64,000 bases of DNA from Gammaproteobacteria bacterium (GCA_030429735.1 JAUIET010000012.1:1-64000); one strand, 5' to 3'. Positions 1 to 6,702 are shown, numbered from the stretch's first letter. Notes: generated by a model from the sequence alone, not told the origin. Program-made: numbers and translations.

Positions 1-100
1 GGCCAAAGGTCGGGAAGAATAAGGGCAACAGTGCCCATTCCAGTCAGGGGTGGGTCAAAATTATTGGCCGATAGTGGGTCAGTTTAATTGGCCATTAACA
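1..100 (+). mobile_element. Right end of an IS21-like insertion sequence (partial)
   Basis: Two imperfect 24-bp direct repeats (50-73 and 74-97), each starting GTGGGTCA and containing ATTGGCC, stand side by side and stop at a terminal ACA near 100. Tandem repeats of this kind next to a TG/CA terminus are typical of IS21-family ends. A reading frame stopping at 20-22 could be the last residues of an IstB-like helper ATPase, but only six codons are visible. The rest of the element lies left of the window. The family call is by resemblance only. Confidence 0.45.
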
Positions 101-292
101 GCTGGAGAGGCAAAGGTTGATGTGGCATTAAGTAGAGTTATTCTAGATTCGGCTCGCCCTCTGGAGAAAGCCAGCGTGAATTTTTCGTTATCGACAGAAG
201 CTAGTGCCATAGATGATTTCGTTAGTTCTTTGAAGGACATGGCAAGAGAGCCGGTTGGTTCAACGAAGGCGGTTCTAAGTGGTGTCACATAA
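101..292 (+). pseudogene. 3' part of an integron-cassette gene, 5' end replaced by the IS
   Basis: This open frame runs in from the IS end and stops at a TAA inside the attC outer core site, the usual arrangement for a cassette gene. About 63 residues are left. They show no membrane segment and no family I recognise. A GTG in the IS repeat (50) could give an 80-residue protein, but its first 17 codons would be transposon sequence. I infer that the IS inserted into the cassette and removed its own start. Confidence 0.45.
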
Positions 293-373
293 CAAAGCGG
301 TCAAGTCACTCACGATGTTCGCTGGGACGCCGTACAGCTGCACTTTCCGGCGCCCCTTACAGCGACGTTATAG
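287..373 (+). repeat. attC recombination site 1
   Basis: Starts with ACATAAC and ends with GCGACGTTATAG, enclosing inner elements AAAGCGGTCAAGTC and GGCGCCCCTTAC that recur in the later sites. About 87 bp. The GTTRRRY-like core at the 3' end puts the cassette genes on the + strand and the integrase to the left. Confidence 0.8.
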
Positions 374-378
374 GTATT

Positions 379-705
379 ATGATTGAGAATATTATCTACT
401 ATGCCACGTGTTACATGCTAACGGTGCCTTTTCAATTCGGCATCACTAATCCGACCTACTCTAATCGTATGTTCTTAGTAGTTATCTCACTACCGATCGC
501 AGTATTGATCGCTTACTTTTTTGAGCCTGAGATACTCAAATTGCTGGATGTAAACTACGTTTGGTCGTGGGCAGGCAGCCAGGACATAGTGCACCATAAA
601 ACTGGAAATAGGCTGCCATTTTTGCTCTTTTTTCTAACTTTTGGCTATTTCTTCTGTTTTCAGATATTGGTGCGTAGCTTATGGAAACCTATAACAAGAC
701 GGTGA
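379..705 (+). CDS. Cassette-encoded small integral membrane protein
   Basis: A 108-residue protein with about three hydrophobic segments, around residues 5-15, 28-45 and 75-95, and a basic end (KPITRR). It follows attC site 1 by 6 bp, and its stop lies inside the next, shortened attC. I do not recognise the family; no catalytic motif is visible. Small membrane proteins are common cargo of chromosomal integrons. Expression without an internal promoter would depend on read-through from the left, and no good promoter is seen before it. Confidence 0.6.
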   Translation: MIENIIYYATCYMLTVPFQFGITNPTYSNRMFLVVISLPIAVLIAYFFEPEILKLLDVNYVWSWAGSQDIVHHKTGNRLPFLLFFLTFGYFFCFQILVRSLWKPITRR

Positions 706-737
706 AGTCGCCTGCTACGCGGGCTGGGACGTTATGT
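689..737 (+). repeat. Shortened attC site 2 (49 bp)
   Basis: Starts CTATAACAAGACGGTGAAGTC and ends GGGACGTTATGT. Aligned with site 8, the left half continues to GCTGGGACG and then jumps directly to TTATGTG, so the central segment and second inner arm are missing. It looks like a deletion between two GACG motifs. Confidence 0.6.
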
Positions 738-750
738 GTAAAGAGAATTC

Positions 751-1173
751 ATGGACGCGATAATCGTTCTCCTATTCCTAATATTTCTGATCGGTATGGG
801 CATTTTCATGGTCAAGTATGCTCGGTTACTACAATCTATCGTAGATTATTCGAATGAAATTGAAGTGGAAATATTCGGGACGCGTTACAAAAATTCATAT
901 CACTTAATGGCGGACATTAGCTTTATAAATACTCTTTGGGCTAAAGACTGTCACTCCGAAGCTGACAACAACCAATTATCTGCGCTGCTCTTTAAAGCTC
1001 ATCGTATGTTACGTATTCAAGTGTATATTGGTTTGCTTGTGTTCTTTATCCCGCTTATCAATTCGGTAGTAAACATTGGTGCATGGTACACATACAAGGC
1101 GGTCAAGTCGCTCACTACGTTCGCTGGGACGCCAAAAAGCTGCGCTGTTTGGCGCCCCTTACCGCGACGTTAG
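751..1173 (+). CDS. Cassette-encoded membrane protein with attC-encoded tail
   Basis: A 140-residue protein. Residues 1-25 form a strong N-terminal membrane helix, and residues 85-105 form a second. The natural end is probably near residue 114. There the expected TAACAAGG of the attC start has become TACAAGG by loss of one A, which removes the stop. Translation then runs through the attC and adds about 26 basic residues, stopping at the TAG in the terminal GTTAGCT. Family not recognised. Whether the tail is tolerated is unknown. Confidence 0.6.
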   Translation: MDAIIVLLFLIFLIGMGIFMVKYARLLQSIVDYSNEIEVEIFGTRYKNSYHLMADISFINTLWAKDCHSEADNNQLSALLFKAHRMLRIQVYIGLLVFFIPLINSVVNIGAWYTYKAVKSLTTFAGTPKSCAVWRPLPRR

Positions 1174-1175
1174 CT
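1089..1175 (+). repeat. attC site 3 with altered outer core
   Basis: Carries AAGGCGGTCAAGTCGCTCAC, GGCGCCCCTTACCGCGACG and ends GTTAGCT, nearly the same as site 1. The left outer core reads ACATACAAGG instead of ACATAACAAGG, a one-base deletion that also deletes the stop codon of the gene before it. Confidence 0.8.
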
Positions 1176-1187
1176 GTCTCAGAGAAT

Positions 1188-1514
1188 ATGTTTAAACACG
1201 TTTATAGAATAATGGTCCAGGTAACCCACATGGACGGGAGCAAGCTACCGGAAGACTCCGCGGGGGCTTACGTTAATGTATATGTTCCTGCAAATGCGAT
1301 CGTCGATTCAATTGAAAGAGCAGAGGAAAGCTTACTTGCGGATTTTTATCGCCCCATTGAAACGATCTCTGCAGTCCAAATCGATGAGGAGCGCTATGAT
1401 TCCGAGTACCAAGAGGAGGGAGACCCAGAAGAGGAAAACTTGCGTAATCTAAAGAGTACAGGAGGTATCTGGTATGCCTGTTTTCATTTATACCCCCATG
1501 AACAGACACACTAG
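1188..1514 (+). CDS. Cassette-encoded hypothetical protein
   Basis: A 108-residue acidic soluble protein, starting at the ATG 12 bp after attC site 3. An in-frame GTG at 1083 would begin inside attC and is rejected. It contains a run of acidic residues around 70-85 (EEGDPEEEN) and no membrane segment or signal peptide. I do not recognise the family. It may belong to one of the small uncharacterised protein groups found as integron cargo. Confidence 0.6.
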   Translation: MFKHVYRIMVQVTHMDGSKLPEDSAGAYVNVYVPANAIVDSIERAEESLLADFYRPIETISAVQIDEERYDSEYQEEGDPEEENLRNLKSTGGIWYACFHLYPHEQTH

Positions 1515-1528
1515 GGGCGGCAAGTGAC

Positions 1529-1618
1529 AGCTAACAAGGCGGTCAGGTACGTTCCGGCTGACGCCTCCACCGGACGAATTAAGCTGCGCTTAACCCGCCG
1601 CTTACCGCGACATTATGC
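1529..1618 (+). repeat. attC site 4
   Basis: Starts AGCTAACAAGGCGGTCAGGT and ends CCGCGACATTATGC, about 90 bp. The central palindrome (ACGCCTCCACCGGACG) differs from sites 1 and 3, as expected for the variable middle of attC sites. Confidence 0.8.
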
Positions 1619-1629
1619 GTCAGCTTATA

Positions 1630-1664
1630 TTGACATACCATATTAGATATATATACTTAATATG
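1630..1664 (+). promoter_or_regulatory. Promoter and operator of the cassette toxin-antitoxin genes
   Basis: TTGACA at 1630-1635, a 16-bp spacer and TATACT at 1652-1657 form a near-consensus sigma-70 promoter. An inverted repeat, CATATTA (1639-1645) and TAATATG (1658-1664), brackets the -10. This position is typical for autorepression by a toxin-antitoxin complex. Confidence 0.65.
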
Positions 1665-1666
1665 AT

Positions 1667-1948
1667 ATGTGGGAAATCTACGAACATCGACGAGTGGCGC
1701 GGGCGTTACCTAGGCTTCCTAGAGAGGTTCTGGAACGCTACGAGAAATGGAAAGATATCGTTCGAGTCTCGGGGCCGGAAGGCCTTAGAATGATTCGAGG
1801 ATTTAACGACGAAGCTCTACGCGGAGAGTGGCGTGGTCATAGGTCATCTCGTCTAAACTTGCAATATCGTGTTATCTACAAGATTGAGCGTGAAGAGGTT
1901 TATGTTCAGGTCGAGAAGGTGACGCCACACGATTATGGGAGAAGCTGA
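1667..1948 (+). CDS. RelE/HigB-superfamily toxin in an integron cassette
   Basis: A 93-residue basic protein with the compact RelE/ParE-like fold pattern. An N-terminal helical stretch (HRRVARALPRLPREVLERY) is followed by strands ending in LQYRVIYKIEREEVYVQVEKV. Members of this superfamily are usually ribosome-dependent mRNA interferases held inactive by the antitoxin. Its stop is one base before the antitoxin ATG, so the pair is co-translated, toxin first as in higBA. It has its own promoter, unusual for a cassette gene but normal for toxin-antitoxin cassettes. The start lies very close to the -10, so the message may be nearly leaderless. Confidence 0.8.
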   Translation: MWEIYEHRRVARALPRLPREVLERYEKWKDIVRVSGPEGLRMIRGFNDEALRGEWRGHRSSRLNLQYRVIYKIEREEVYVQVEKVTPHDYGRS

Positions 1949-1949
1949 A

Positions 1950-2207
1950 ATGAGTGATTATCGAAAAGCTAAGAAGAGCATCGAAGTCTCAATTGGAGAC
2001 TCAGTGCGCATTGTTCGAGAATTACAGGAATTGAGTCAAAATGACCTGGCAGCTCTTACTGGCATTCCCCAGTCTACGATTTCCGCAATAGAAAACAATC
2101 GAATTAACCTTGGGATTGAGCGTTCAAAGGTTCTAGCTCGAGCACTAAAGTGTCACCCCGCGGTACTTGTATTTCCTGGCTGGGACGTTGAAAGTACAGC
2201 CGCATAA
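1950..2207 (+). CDS. HigA-type XRE-family antitoxin
   Basis: An 85-residue protein. The helix-turn-helix spans about residues 15-70, with SQNDLAALTGIPQSTISAIE matching the XRE pattern. The start at 1950 is chosen because GGGAGAAG sits about 8 bp upstream; an ATG at 1935 would overlap the toxin end. It should neutralise the toxin and bind the palindrome over the promoter. The stop is the TAA of the attC core, so it is a genuine cassette gene. Toxin-antitoxin cassettes are thought to stabilise large arrays. Confidence 0.82.
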   Translation: MSDYRKAKKSIEVSIGDSVRIVRELQELSQNDLAALTGIPQSTISAIENNRINLGIERSKVLARALKCHPAVLVFPGWDVESTAA

Positions 2208-2288
2208 CAAGGCGGTCAAGTCGTTCGCTTCGCTCTCTGGGACGGCTTTTGGCTGCGCTAAATTTCGCCGCGTACCGCGACGTTATGT
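2202..2288 (+). repeat. attC site 5
   Basis: Starts GCATAACAAGGCGGTCAAGTC and ends CCGCGACGTTATGT; 87 bp. Its centre holds TTCGCTTCGCTCTCTGGGACGG. The left core supplies the stop codon of the antitoxin gene. Confidence 0.85.
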
Positions 2289-2305
2289 TTCCTGAGCATT
2301 GACTA

Positions 2306-2668
2306 GTGGTATCTAAAGCAAAGCTATATGCGCAACTGGACAAGATGGAAGACGAGTTGAAGCTTCGTATAGTTCCACATCTGGAGAATGCGGCGAAAGG
2401 AAAAAATGACCTTGTTTTTTCTACGACAGAGTTCAATCCCTTTCCCCATTTGAGATTCGAAGCAGACTCTGAAACCGAATCACTCATTCGTTTGGGGAGA
2501 CAAATCCTGGGGCTGCGAGAAAAGCTGGGCGAAGACGCTAGCGGCACTATCGCAGAACGAATATGCTGGTATTGTAGGGAATGGGGTAACACGGACAACC
2601 ACCATGGGAAAGCGGCTCAAGGGCTGGCTCTCCAGTTTCTAGAGGAAATCAGCGGTGCGGGACCATGA
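2306..2668 (+). CDS. Cassette-encoded hypothetical protein
   Basis: A 120-residue soluble protein starting at GTG 2306, about 18 bp after attC site 5. It is helical and charged, with no signal peptide or membrane helix. Its end overlaps the shortened attC that follows. I do not recognise the family. The conserved-looking stretch around residues 95-110 contains WYCREWGNTDNHHGKA, with Cys and His residues that could bind metal, but this is only a suggestion. Confidence 0.55.
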   Translation: MVSKAKLYAQLDKMEDELKLRIVPHLENAAKGKNDLVFSTTEFNPFPHLRFEADSETESLIRLGRQILGLREKLGEDASGTIAERICWYCREWGNTDNHHGKAAQGLALQFLEEISGAGP

Positions 2669-2714
2669 AACCAGGGCGATGAATTCGCCCGCTCTGCAGG
2701 CTGGGATGTTATGT
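2665..2714 (+). repeat. Shortened attC site 6 (50 bp)
   Basis: Reads AACCAGGGCGATGAATTCGC and, after GCAGGCTGGGATG, ends TTATGT. Like site 2 it lacks the central segment present in full-length sites, so it probably arose by the same kind of internal deletion. Confidence 0.55.
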
Positions 2715-2731
2715 GTCAAGAGGTGTGATCG

Positions 2732-3037
2732 ATGGGTAATGACGAAAAGGTGCAAGTACAAAACGTCAATGTACCGGGGCAAATTACCAATGTGAACGCG
2801 ACGAAATACTATGCTATGAAAAAGGCCTTCCTGCATATCTTGCCAAATTCCAGCCCAGGTCTGACTCAGAAGGAAATACAAAGAGAAGTGAAAAACCACT
2901 TACCTGATAGTGTGTTCCCGCAGGGAGCAACTGCAGGTTGGTGGGCTAAAACAGTTCAGCTAGATCTCGAAGCTAAAGGGTTCGTCAAAAGAGAAAACTG
3001 CAAACCACTAAGATGGTACCAATCAAATGCCACATAA
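2732..3037 (+). CDS. Cassette-encoded DUF6958-like protein
   Basis: A 101-residue protein with a winged-helix-like layout: a short N-terminal strand region (VQVQNVNVPGQ), a helix with MKKAFLHILP, then GLTQKEIQREVKNHLP and GWWAKTVQLDLEAKGFVKR. The GWWAKTVQLDLEAKG block is what I associate with DUF6958. No activity is known to me. Its stop is the TAA of the next attC core. No promoter is seen directly in front. Confidence 0.6.
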   Translation: MGNDEKVQVQNVNVPGQITNVNATKYYAMKKAFLHILPNSSPGLTQKEIQREVKNHLPDSVFPQGATAGWWAKTVQLDLEAKGFVKRENCKPLRWYQSNAT

Positions 3038-3118
3038 CACGGTGGTCAAGTCATTCGCTGCGCTCGCTTGGCCACCGTTAAGCTGCGCTAAACGGCACCG
3101 CTTACCGCAACGTTACGT
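3032..3118 (+). repeat. attC site 7
   Basis: Starts ACATAACACGGTGGTCAAGT and ends CCGCAACGTTACGT; 87 bp. The centre, GGCCACCGTTAAGCTGCGCT, is shared in part with site 4. Confidence 0.82.
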
Positions 3119-3131
3119 TTGTTGTTGAACA

Positions 3132-3461
3132 ATGAGGAAAGAAAAATTGAGTCAAGAAGTTTATATGTTAAACGCTCTATGGTTTAAACCGGGCGGCGGA
3201 AAGGAAAAATATTTGGAGTATGGTGCAGCTGTTGCCCCGCTAATCGAAAAAGCAGGTGCTGAGGCCCAGCATAACTACGAACCGCAAGAAAGTCTGATTG
3301 GTGACTTCAACCCGGACGTATTTTTCGTAGTTAAGTATCCAAGCAAGGAAGCTTTCGAGGCCATGATAAACAGCACTGAATATCAAGAAATCATGCATCT
3401 TCGGGAAGAGGCTCTGGAAAAAAGCCTGCTGGTCACATGCAAACCATATGACTGGACCTGA
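3132..3461 (+). CDS. DUF1330 family protein
   Basis: A 109-residue protein with the ferredoxin-like alpha/beta layout of DUF1330. The motifs YMLNALWFKPGGGKEKYLEY, DVFFVVKYPSKEAFEAM and LREEALEKSLLVTCKP are close to the family pattern. The function of this dabb-like family is not established. An internal ATG at 3165 is possible, but family members commonly carry the VYMLN strand, so the longer start is kept. The gene lies between attC sites 7 and 8. Confidence 0.8.
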   Translation: MRKEKLSQEVYMLNALWFKPGGGKEKYLEYGAAVAPLIEKAGAEAQHNYEPQESLIGDFNPDVFFVVKYPSKEAFEAMINSTEYQEIMHLREEALEKSLLVTCKPYDWT

Positions 3462-3464
3462 TAC

Positions 3465-3551
3465 ACGTAACAGGGCGGTGAAGTCGCCCGCGATGCAGGC
3501 TGGGACGCGTAAAAGCGCTGCATTTCGGCACCCCTTGTCGCAACGATATGC
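3465..3551 (+). repeat. attC site 8
   Basis: Starts ACGTAACAGGGCGGTGAAGT and ends GTCGCAACGATATGC; 87 bp. The right core GATATGC departs from GTTRRRY, so it may recombine poorly. It is the full-length relative of shortened sites 2 and 6. Confidence 0.75.
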
Positions 3552-3569
3552 GTCAAGGTAGTAGCAGAT

Positions 3570-3737
3570 ATGAATAGACTTCTGGAGGCCATTTCAGATC
3601 ACAGTGACCTATTAATCGCGGCGGGAATTTTCGCAGTAATCCTTCTGATTCTTATGGACTTGCCAGGCAAGGTGATGGGAGGTTGGGGAGCAATCCGGTT
3701 AAACTGCATGGAATTTGGACTTGGTGATCCTGGCTAG
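3570..3737 (+). CDS. Small membrane protein (55 aa) in an integron cassette
   Basis: A short frame starting 18 bp after attC site 8. It encodes MNRLLEAISDHSD, then a single hydrophobic segment at about residues 14-29 (LLIAAGIFAVILLILM), then a Gly-rich tail ending at TAG 3735. The size and the position right behind an attC support a real cassette gene, but no homologue is recognised. It may have been longer before decay of this part of the array. Confidence 0.4.
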   Translation: MNRLLEAISDHSDLLIAAGIFAVILLILMDLPGKVMGGWGAIRLNCMEFGLGDPG

Positions 3738-3817
3738 GGGGGCGCACGGCGCAATCAGAAAATGGGGGTATGATTGGAGTTCGCACCCCCAATGAGAGAA
3801 TCGGAAGAGGTACTGGA

Positions 3818-4183
3818 ATGACTGAGTATGAAGCTGTGACATTGGCGCAAAGCCTTCTCTCCAATGCAAGTAACATGTATGTTATTTTTCTTTCGTTCTT
3901 GAGCGGTTATCTACTGGTAGCGCACCTGGCTGGAGAAACTTTAACCCGAAGTCAGCTGTTGCTCATCACCGCGCTTTACATCCCCACCATGATGTACACG
4001 CTTTACGGTTGGCACGCCTTTACCCAATTAGGCGCTCATTATATGGCTATCGCAAATAACCTCAGTGAAGAGGCCAGTCGGGGTGAACAAAGGCTGTTGC
4101 TGTTTGGTCTGTTTATTAACCTGGCAATAACACTTGCGCCGCTGAAGTACATGTACGATGTAAGACGTTCAAATGATCCATAG
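3818..4183 (+). CDS. Hypothetical membrane protein near the array end
   Basis: A 121-residue protein starting at ATG 3818, chosen because GGAAGAGG lies 8-9 bp upstream; an in-frame ATG at 3770 lacks such a site. Three membrane segments are visible: near residues 20-38 (MYVIFLSFLSGYLLVAHL), 43-62 and 95-112 (LLLFGLFINLAITLAP). The family is not recognised. No clear attC follows directly, so it may sit in an old, degraded cassette. Confidence 0.6.
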   Translation: MTEYEAVTLAQSLLSNASNMYVIFLSFLSGYLLVAHLAGETLTRSQLLLITALYIPTMMYTLYGWHAFTQLGAHYMAIANNLSEEASRGEQRLLLFGLFINLAITLAPLKYMYDVRRSNDP

Positions 4184-4480
4184 CAAGGCACAGTAGGTTA
4201 CTCTTGCGCTCGCTTGCTTCCGGTTGCGGCCTGGCAATAGCTAGTGATAACGTGGAGGTCAACTCTAAAGCATTCCGCGGCTGCTATTGAGTTAAGGCGG
4301 GCAATCCCTGAACGCCATGCGAGGAGTATGATCCGTCCGGAAATCTAAGAAATATTGCGCGAAATTGAGTTTGAACGGGAACATGCAGAAGCCGATACAT
4401 GGAAGAATCGGCCCGTTGGTGAGTGTATTTCTGGCAGAAAGTGAGCGCGACATTAGAATTCAAGTATCAATAGGAGTGAA
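4184..4480 (+). other. Decayed cassette remnant with attC-like fragments
   Basis: No intact gene is seen in this stretch. A frame from ATG 4328 meets a stop after six codons and then continues open for about 30 codons (EFEREHAEADTWKNRPVGE) to a TGA near 4443, which looks like a broken gene. TAGCAAGGC after 4182 resembles an attC start, and GCGACATTAGA at 4447-4457 resembles an attC end. I read it as an eroded cassette. Confidence 0.3.
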
Positions 4481-4873
4481 GTGATGTATGAAAGTACGAT
4501 CCTAGCAATGGGTGTGTTGGCAGTGTTGATGCTTACACAGCTCCTTGTTGCAGACGCAGTGGGAATAAAAGCAAAACATTCTCCTGGCAGTACCGTTATC
4601 CCAAATCATGATGACTTTTTATTTCGCTCTACGAGAACCGTAGCAAACACGAATGAGAGTATCGCAATTTTTCTTTTAGCGTCGATATTCTGCATTTTTT
4701 CCCAGGCTAATCCCACTCATACTGCAATAGCGTCCTGGGGTTTTGTGGCGTCGAGGGCAATTTACGCAGCGTGTTACTATCTCGATTTTCGTTTGCTGAG
4801 GTCCACTTCATTCGGTATTTCTCTGCTATTTCTGGTTGCTTTACTGGTTGTTGGTTTTGGGGCAAGTAAATGA
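4481..4873 (+). CDS. MAPEG-family membrane protein
   Basis: A 130-residue protein with four predicted membrane helices. The signature-like block RSTRTVANTNESIAIFL is followed by ASRAIYAACYYLDFRLLRS, matching the bacterial MAPEG pattern (N-x-x-E near helix 2; R-x-x-Y before helix 4). The family includes membrane glutathione transferases and many bacterial members of unknown role. GGAGTGAAGTG before the ATG is a good ribosome site. It stands between attC-like remnants, so it may be old cassette cargo. Confidence 0.75.
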   Translation: MMYESTILAMGVLAVLMLTQLLVADAVGIKAKHSPGSTVIPNHDDFLFRSTRTVANTNESIAIFLLASIFCIFSQANPTHTAIASWGFVASRAIYAACYYLDFRLLRSTSFGISLLFLVALLVVGFGASK

Positions 4874-4887
4874 TGTATCGCAATGCT

Positions 4888-4940
4888 GTAAAGCATGTTC
4901 CGGTCGGCGCCCTTACCTCCGATGACAGCGACCTTAAGCT
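4888..4940 (+). repeat. Degenerate attC-like remnant
   Basis: GGCGCCCTTACC matches the inner GGCGCCCCTTACC of sites 1 and 3 except for one missing C, followed by a GCGACCTTAAGC that resembles the terminal core. The left half is not recognisable. It probably marks the last traceable cassette boundary. Confidence 0.35.
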
Positions 4941-4958
4941 TCCCTCGGACAGCCAGTA

Positions 4959-5369
4959 ATGGAGCAAATACTAATCAGTGTCGGAGCCGCTATTTTCGGA
5001 TTTCTGGGTACAGTTCACTTGGTATATACCTTTTTCACAGACAAGTTTGAGGCCTATGACTCTGACGTGACAAAAGCTATGAAAAACACCACTCCAATTC
5101 TTACTAAAGACACGACAATGTGGAACGCCTGGATCGGATTTAACGCAAGCCATAGTCTTGGGGCTATTGTCTTCGGCGCTATCTATCTCCCCATGGCGGT
5201 ATCCCACTTTCACGTAGTCCGGGAGTCAATGTGGCTTCTGCATCTGCCGGTCTTGGTTGGCGTATCCTATCTGGCGCTAGCGAAAAAATACTGGTTCAAA
5301 ATACCTTTTATAGGTATTCTCGTCTCAACCATTTGTTTCAGCTGCGCAGCGCTTCTTGCCAACTTATAA
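4959..5369 (+). CDS. Conserved four-helix membrane protein
   Basis: A 136-residue protein with four hydrophobic segments at about residues 3-25, 55-78, 88-106 and 115-134. The conserved-looking loop TTMWNAWIGFNASHSLGAI contains an N-x-S-H-S motif seen in a family of small uncharacterised inner-membrane proteins. Function unknown. Its stop TAA is followed in the same frame by another 65 open codons. Confidence 0.65.
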   Translation: MEQILISVGAAIFGFLGTVHLVYTFFTDKFEAYDSDVTKAMKNTTPILTKDTTMWNAWIGFNASHSLGAIVFGAIYLPMAVSHFHVVRESMWLLHLPVLVGVSYLALAKKYWFKIPFIGILVSTICFSCAALLANL

Positions 5370-5384
5370 CTGGTTTTTCATGTC

Positions 5385-5567
5385 GTGTTAGCGCATCACT
5401 TTATCTGCCGCGTATGGCGGCATCAGTTCACAGGCACGGGGTTAGTGCTAGGAATATTTGCCTTTTTTGGTGGCGCTTTTTTTCTAAGTGGCTATCTGCT
5501 GTTCCACAGCTATGCATCTCGCGGCAGTGTTCAGCATCTCTTGCTTGGCAAAAATAGTACTGCTTAG
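5385..5567 (+). CDS. Possible small membrane ORF
   Basis: A 60-residue frame from GTG 5385 with one strong hydrophobic segment (LGIFAFFGGAFFLSGYLLF, about residues 22-41). It lies in the same frame as the preceding gene, just after its TAA. It could be a separate small protein or the tail of a longer protein cut by a nonsense mutation. No good ribosome site is visible. Low certainty. Confidence 0.25.
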   Translation: MLAHHFICRVWRHQFTGTGLVLGIFAFFGGAFFLSGYLLFHSYASRGSVQHLLLGKNSTA

Positions 5568-5738
5568 CATCCAATACTGAACGCGTCAGCGCTACTCCGT
5601 GTTTTACGGACCTGACTCAAAGCACTCGCCTTGCTCGCGGGGCCAGCTTTTGGCGATTTCGGTTCGCGCGTTCATGAATAATGCAGCCCAGCCGGGTTCG
5701 TTACAGTACTTGGCCTGTTATGGGTGGTATTGCGGCAA

Positions 5739-6434
5739 CTATGCGCGCTCAAATTTTAATATGCGTCCTTTAAATTCTTGTTTTAGAAAGTCTGTGTGAG
5801 CCGGCCTTAAGTGAGTAGATGTAAAACCGAATTCTTTCATGCGTGCACTCAGTTTGTTTTTTCGGCCGCGCCCGGGGTCAACAATCAGTACTTCGCAAGC
5901 CGGCATTGAGTGCGCTTCTATAAAATTTGCCAGCAATTCGGTATGAGCATCTTCATACAATAGATCACTTCCAATTATCAGATCAAAGCGGCCCAGGTTG
6001 TCGCTGTTGTCGCTCCAGTTAACCAGTTCAAACGCAATATCCCGGTCTTCGTTGAGTTGGGTATTCCTTTGTAGGAATTTACTTGTTTCCGGGTGATAGT
6101 CGGTAGCGGTAATGTCTGCTTGCTGTTTGTTAAGCAGTAAACTGGAGAGCGCCATACCACAGCCAACTTCCAATATTCTCTTTGAACCGGTATCGTAGTT
6201 ATCGATGAAGTGCGCAAGTACCAGGCTTGATGGCCAAATCACACCGAACATAGGCCACGCCGCTGAGCAAATGCCTAGCTTCTCAGCGGCACCTTCAGGG
6301 TCTTGAAACTCCTGCCTGTCGCGCAACGCGCACACATGAATATCAATTTTGCCAAACTCGATAGTTTGGTAGCATAGTCGTAGATTGTTGATGTGGCTGC
6401 CTCTGTGTGTAGGTGCTGAGCCAGCTATCGACAT
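5739..6434 (-). CDS. Class I SAM-dependent methyltransferase (METTL21-like)
   Basis: A 231-residue protein. The SAM-binding motif I is ILEVGCGMALSSLLL at about residues 87-101; an acidic motif follows at TATDYHP, and LIIGSDLLYEDAH is the post-I/catalytic region. This layout matches the methyltransferase 16 group of protein lysine methyltransferases. It is predicted cytoplasmic; the substrate cannot be told. The gene faces away from the following lipoprotein gene. It is the first clearly chromosomal gene after the integron array. Confidence 0.8.
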   Translation of the reverse strand: MSIAGSAPTHRGSHINNLRLCYQTIEFGKIDIHVCALRDRQEFQDPEGAAEKLGICSAAWPMFGVIWPSSLVLAHFIDNYDTGSKRILEVGCGMALSSLLLNKQQADITATDYHPETSKFLQRNTQLNEDRDIAFELVNWSDNSDNLGRFDLIIGSDLLYEDAHTELLANFIEAHSMPACEVLIVDPGRGRKNKLSARMKEFGFTSTHLRPAHTDFLKQEFKGRILKFERA

Positions 6435-6477
6435 GAGATGCGTGACGAAACGAGTCAGTTCCCAGAGGGTATAGCAC

Positions 6478-6684
6478 TTGACGAATAAGGCAATGATTTT
6501 AGTAACACTGGGTTTGGGGCTCGTCGCGTGCTCGCAGCAGCAAGTTTATGACGCGGCTCGGCATGATGCGCAATTATCCTGTCAGGAGTTGCCGCAAGCT
6601 CAATACCAAGCATGTATGGCCGAGGTCACTGAGTCTTACGACACCTATTCCCGAAAGCGCGATGAGCTAATCGGTGAGCAGTAA
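6478..6684 (+). CDS. Small lipoprotein
   Basis: A 68-residue precursor. Residues 1-18 form a lipoprotein signal ending in the lipobox LVAC, so the mature chain starts at Cys18. The TTG start is preferred over ATG 6493 because it supplies a Lys for the signal n-region and has AGAGGG about 10 bp upstream. The mature part (SQQQVYDAARHDAQLSCQEL...) is charged and contains two more Cys. Similar tiny lipoproteins are common and uncharacterised. Confidence 0.65.
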   Translation: MTNKAMILVTLGLGLVACSQQQVYDAARHDAQLSCQELPQAQYQACMAEVTESYDTYSRKRDELIGEQ

Positions 6685-6702
6685 GACAGGGCTGCTTTTG
6701 GT

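Noticed and set aside
1083-1187. Upstream GTG start for the cassette gene at 1188
   Set aside because: It would begin inside attC and translate recombination-site sequence; the ATG just after the site fits cassette structure.
3570-4480. CRISPR array or phage origin for the repeated sites at the left end
   Set aside because: The repeats are 49-90 bp, bracket single genes and carry integrase core sites, unlike CRISPR repeats and spacers.
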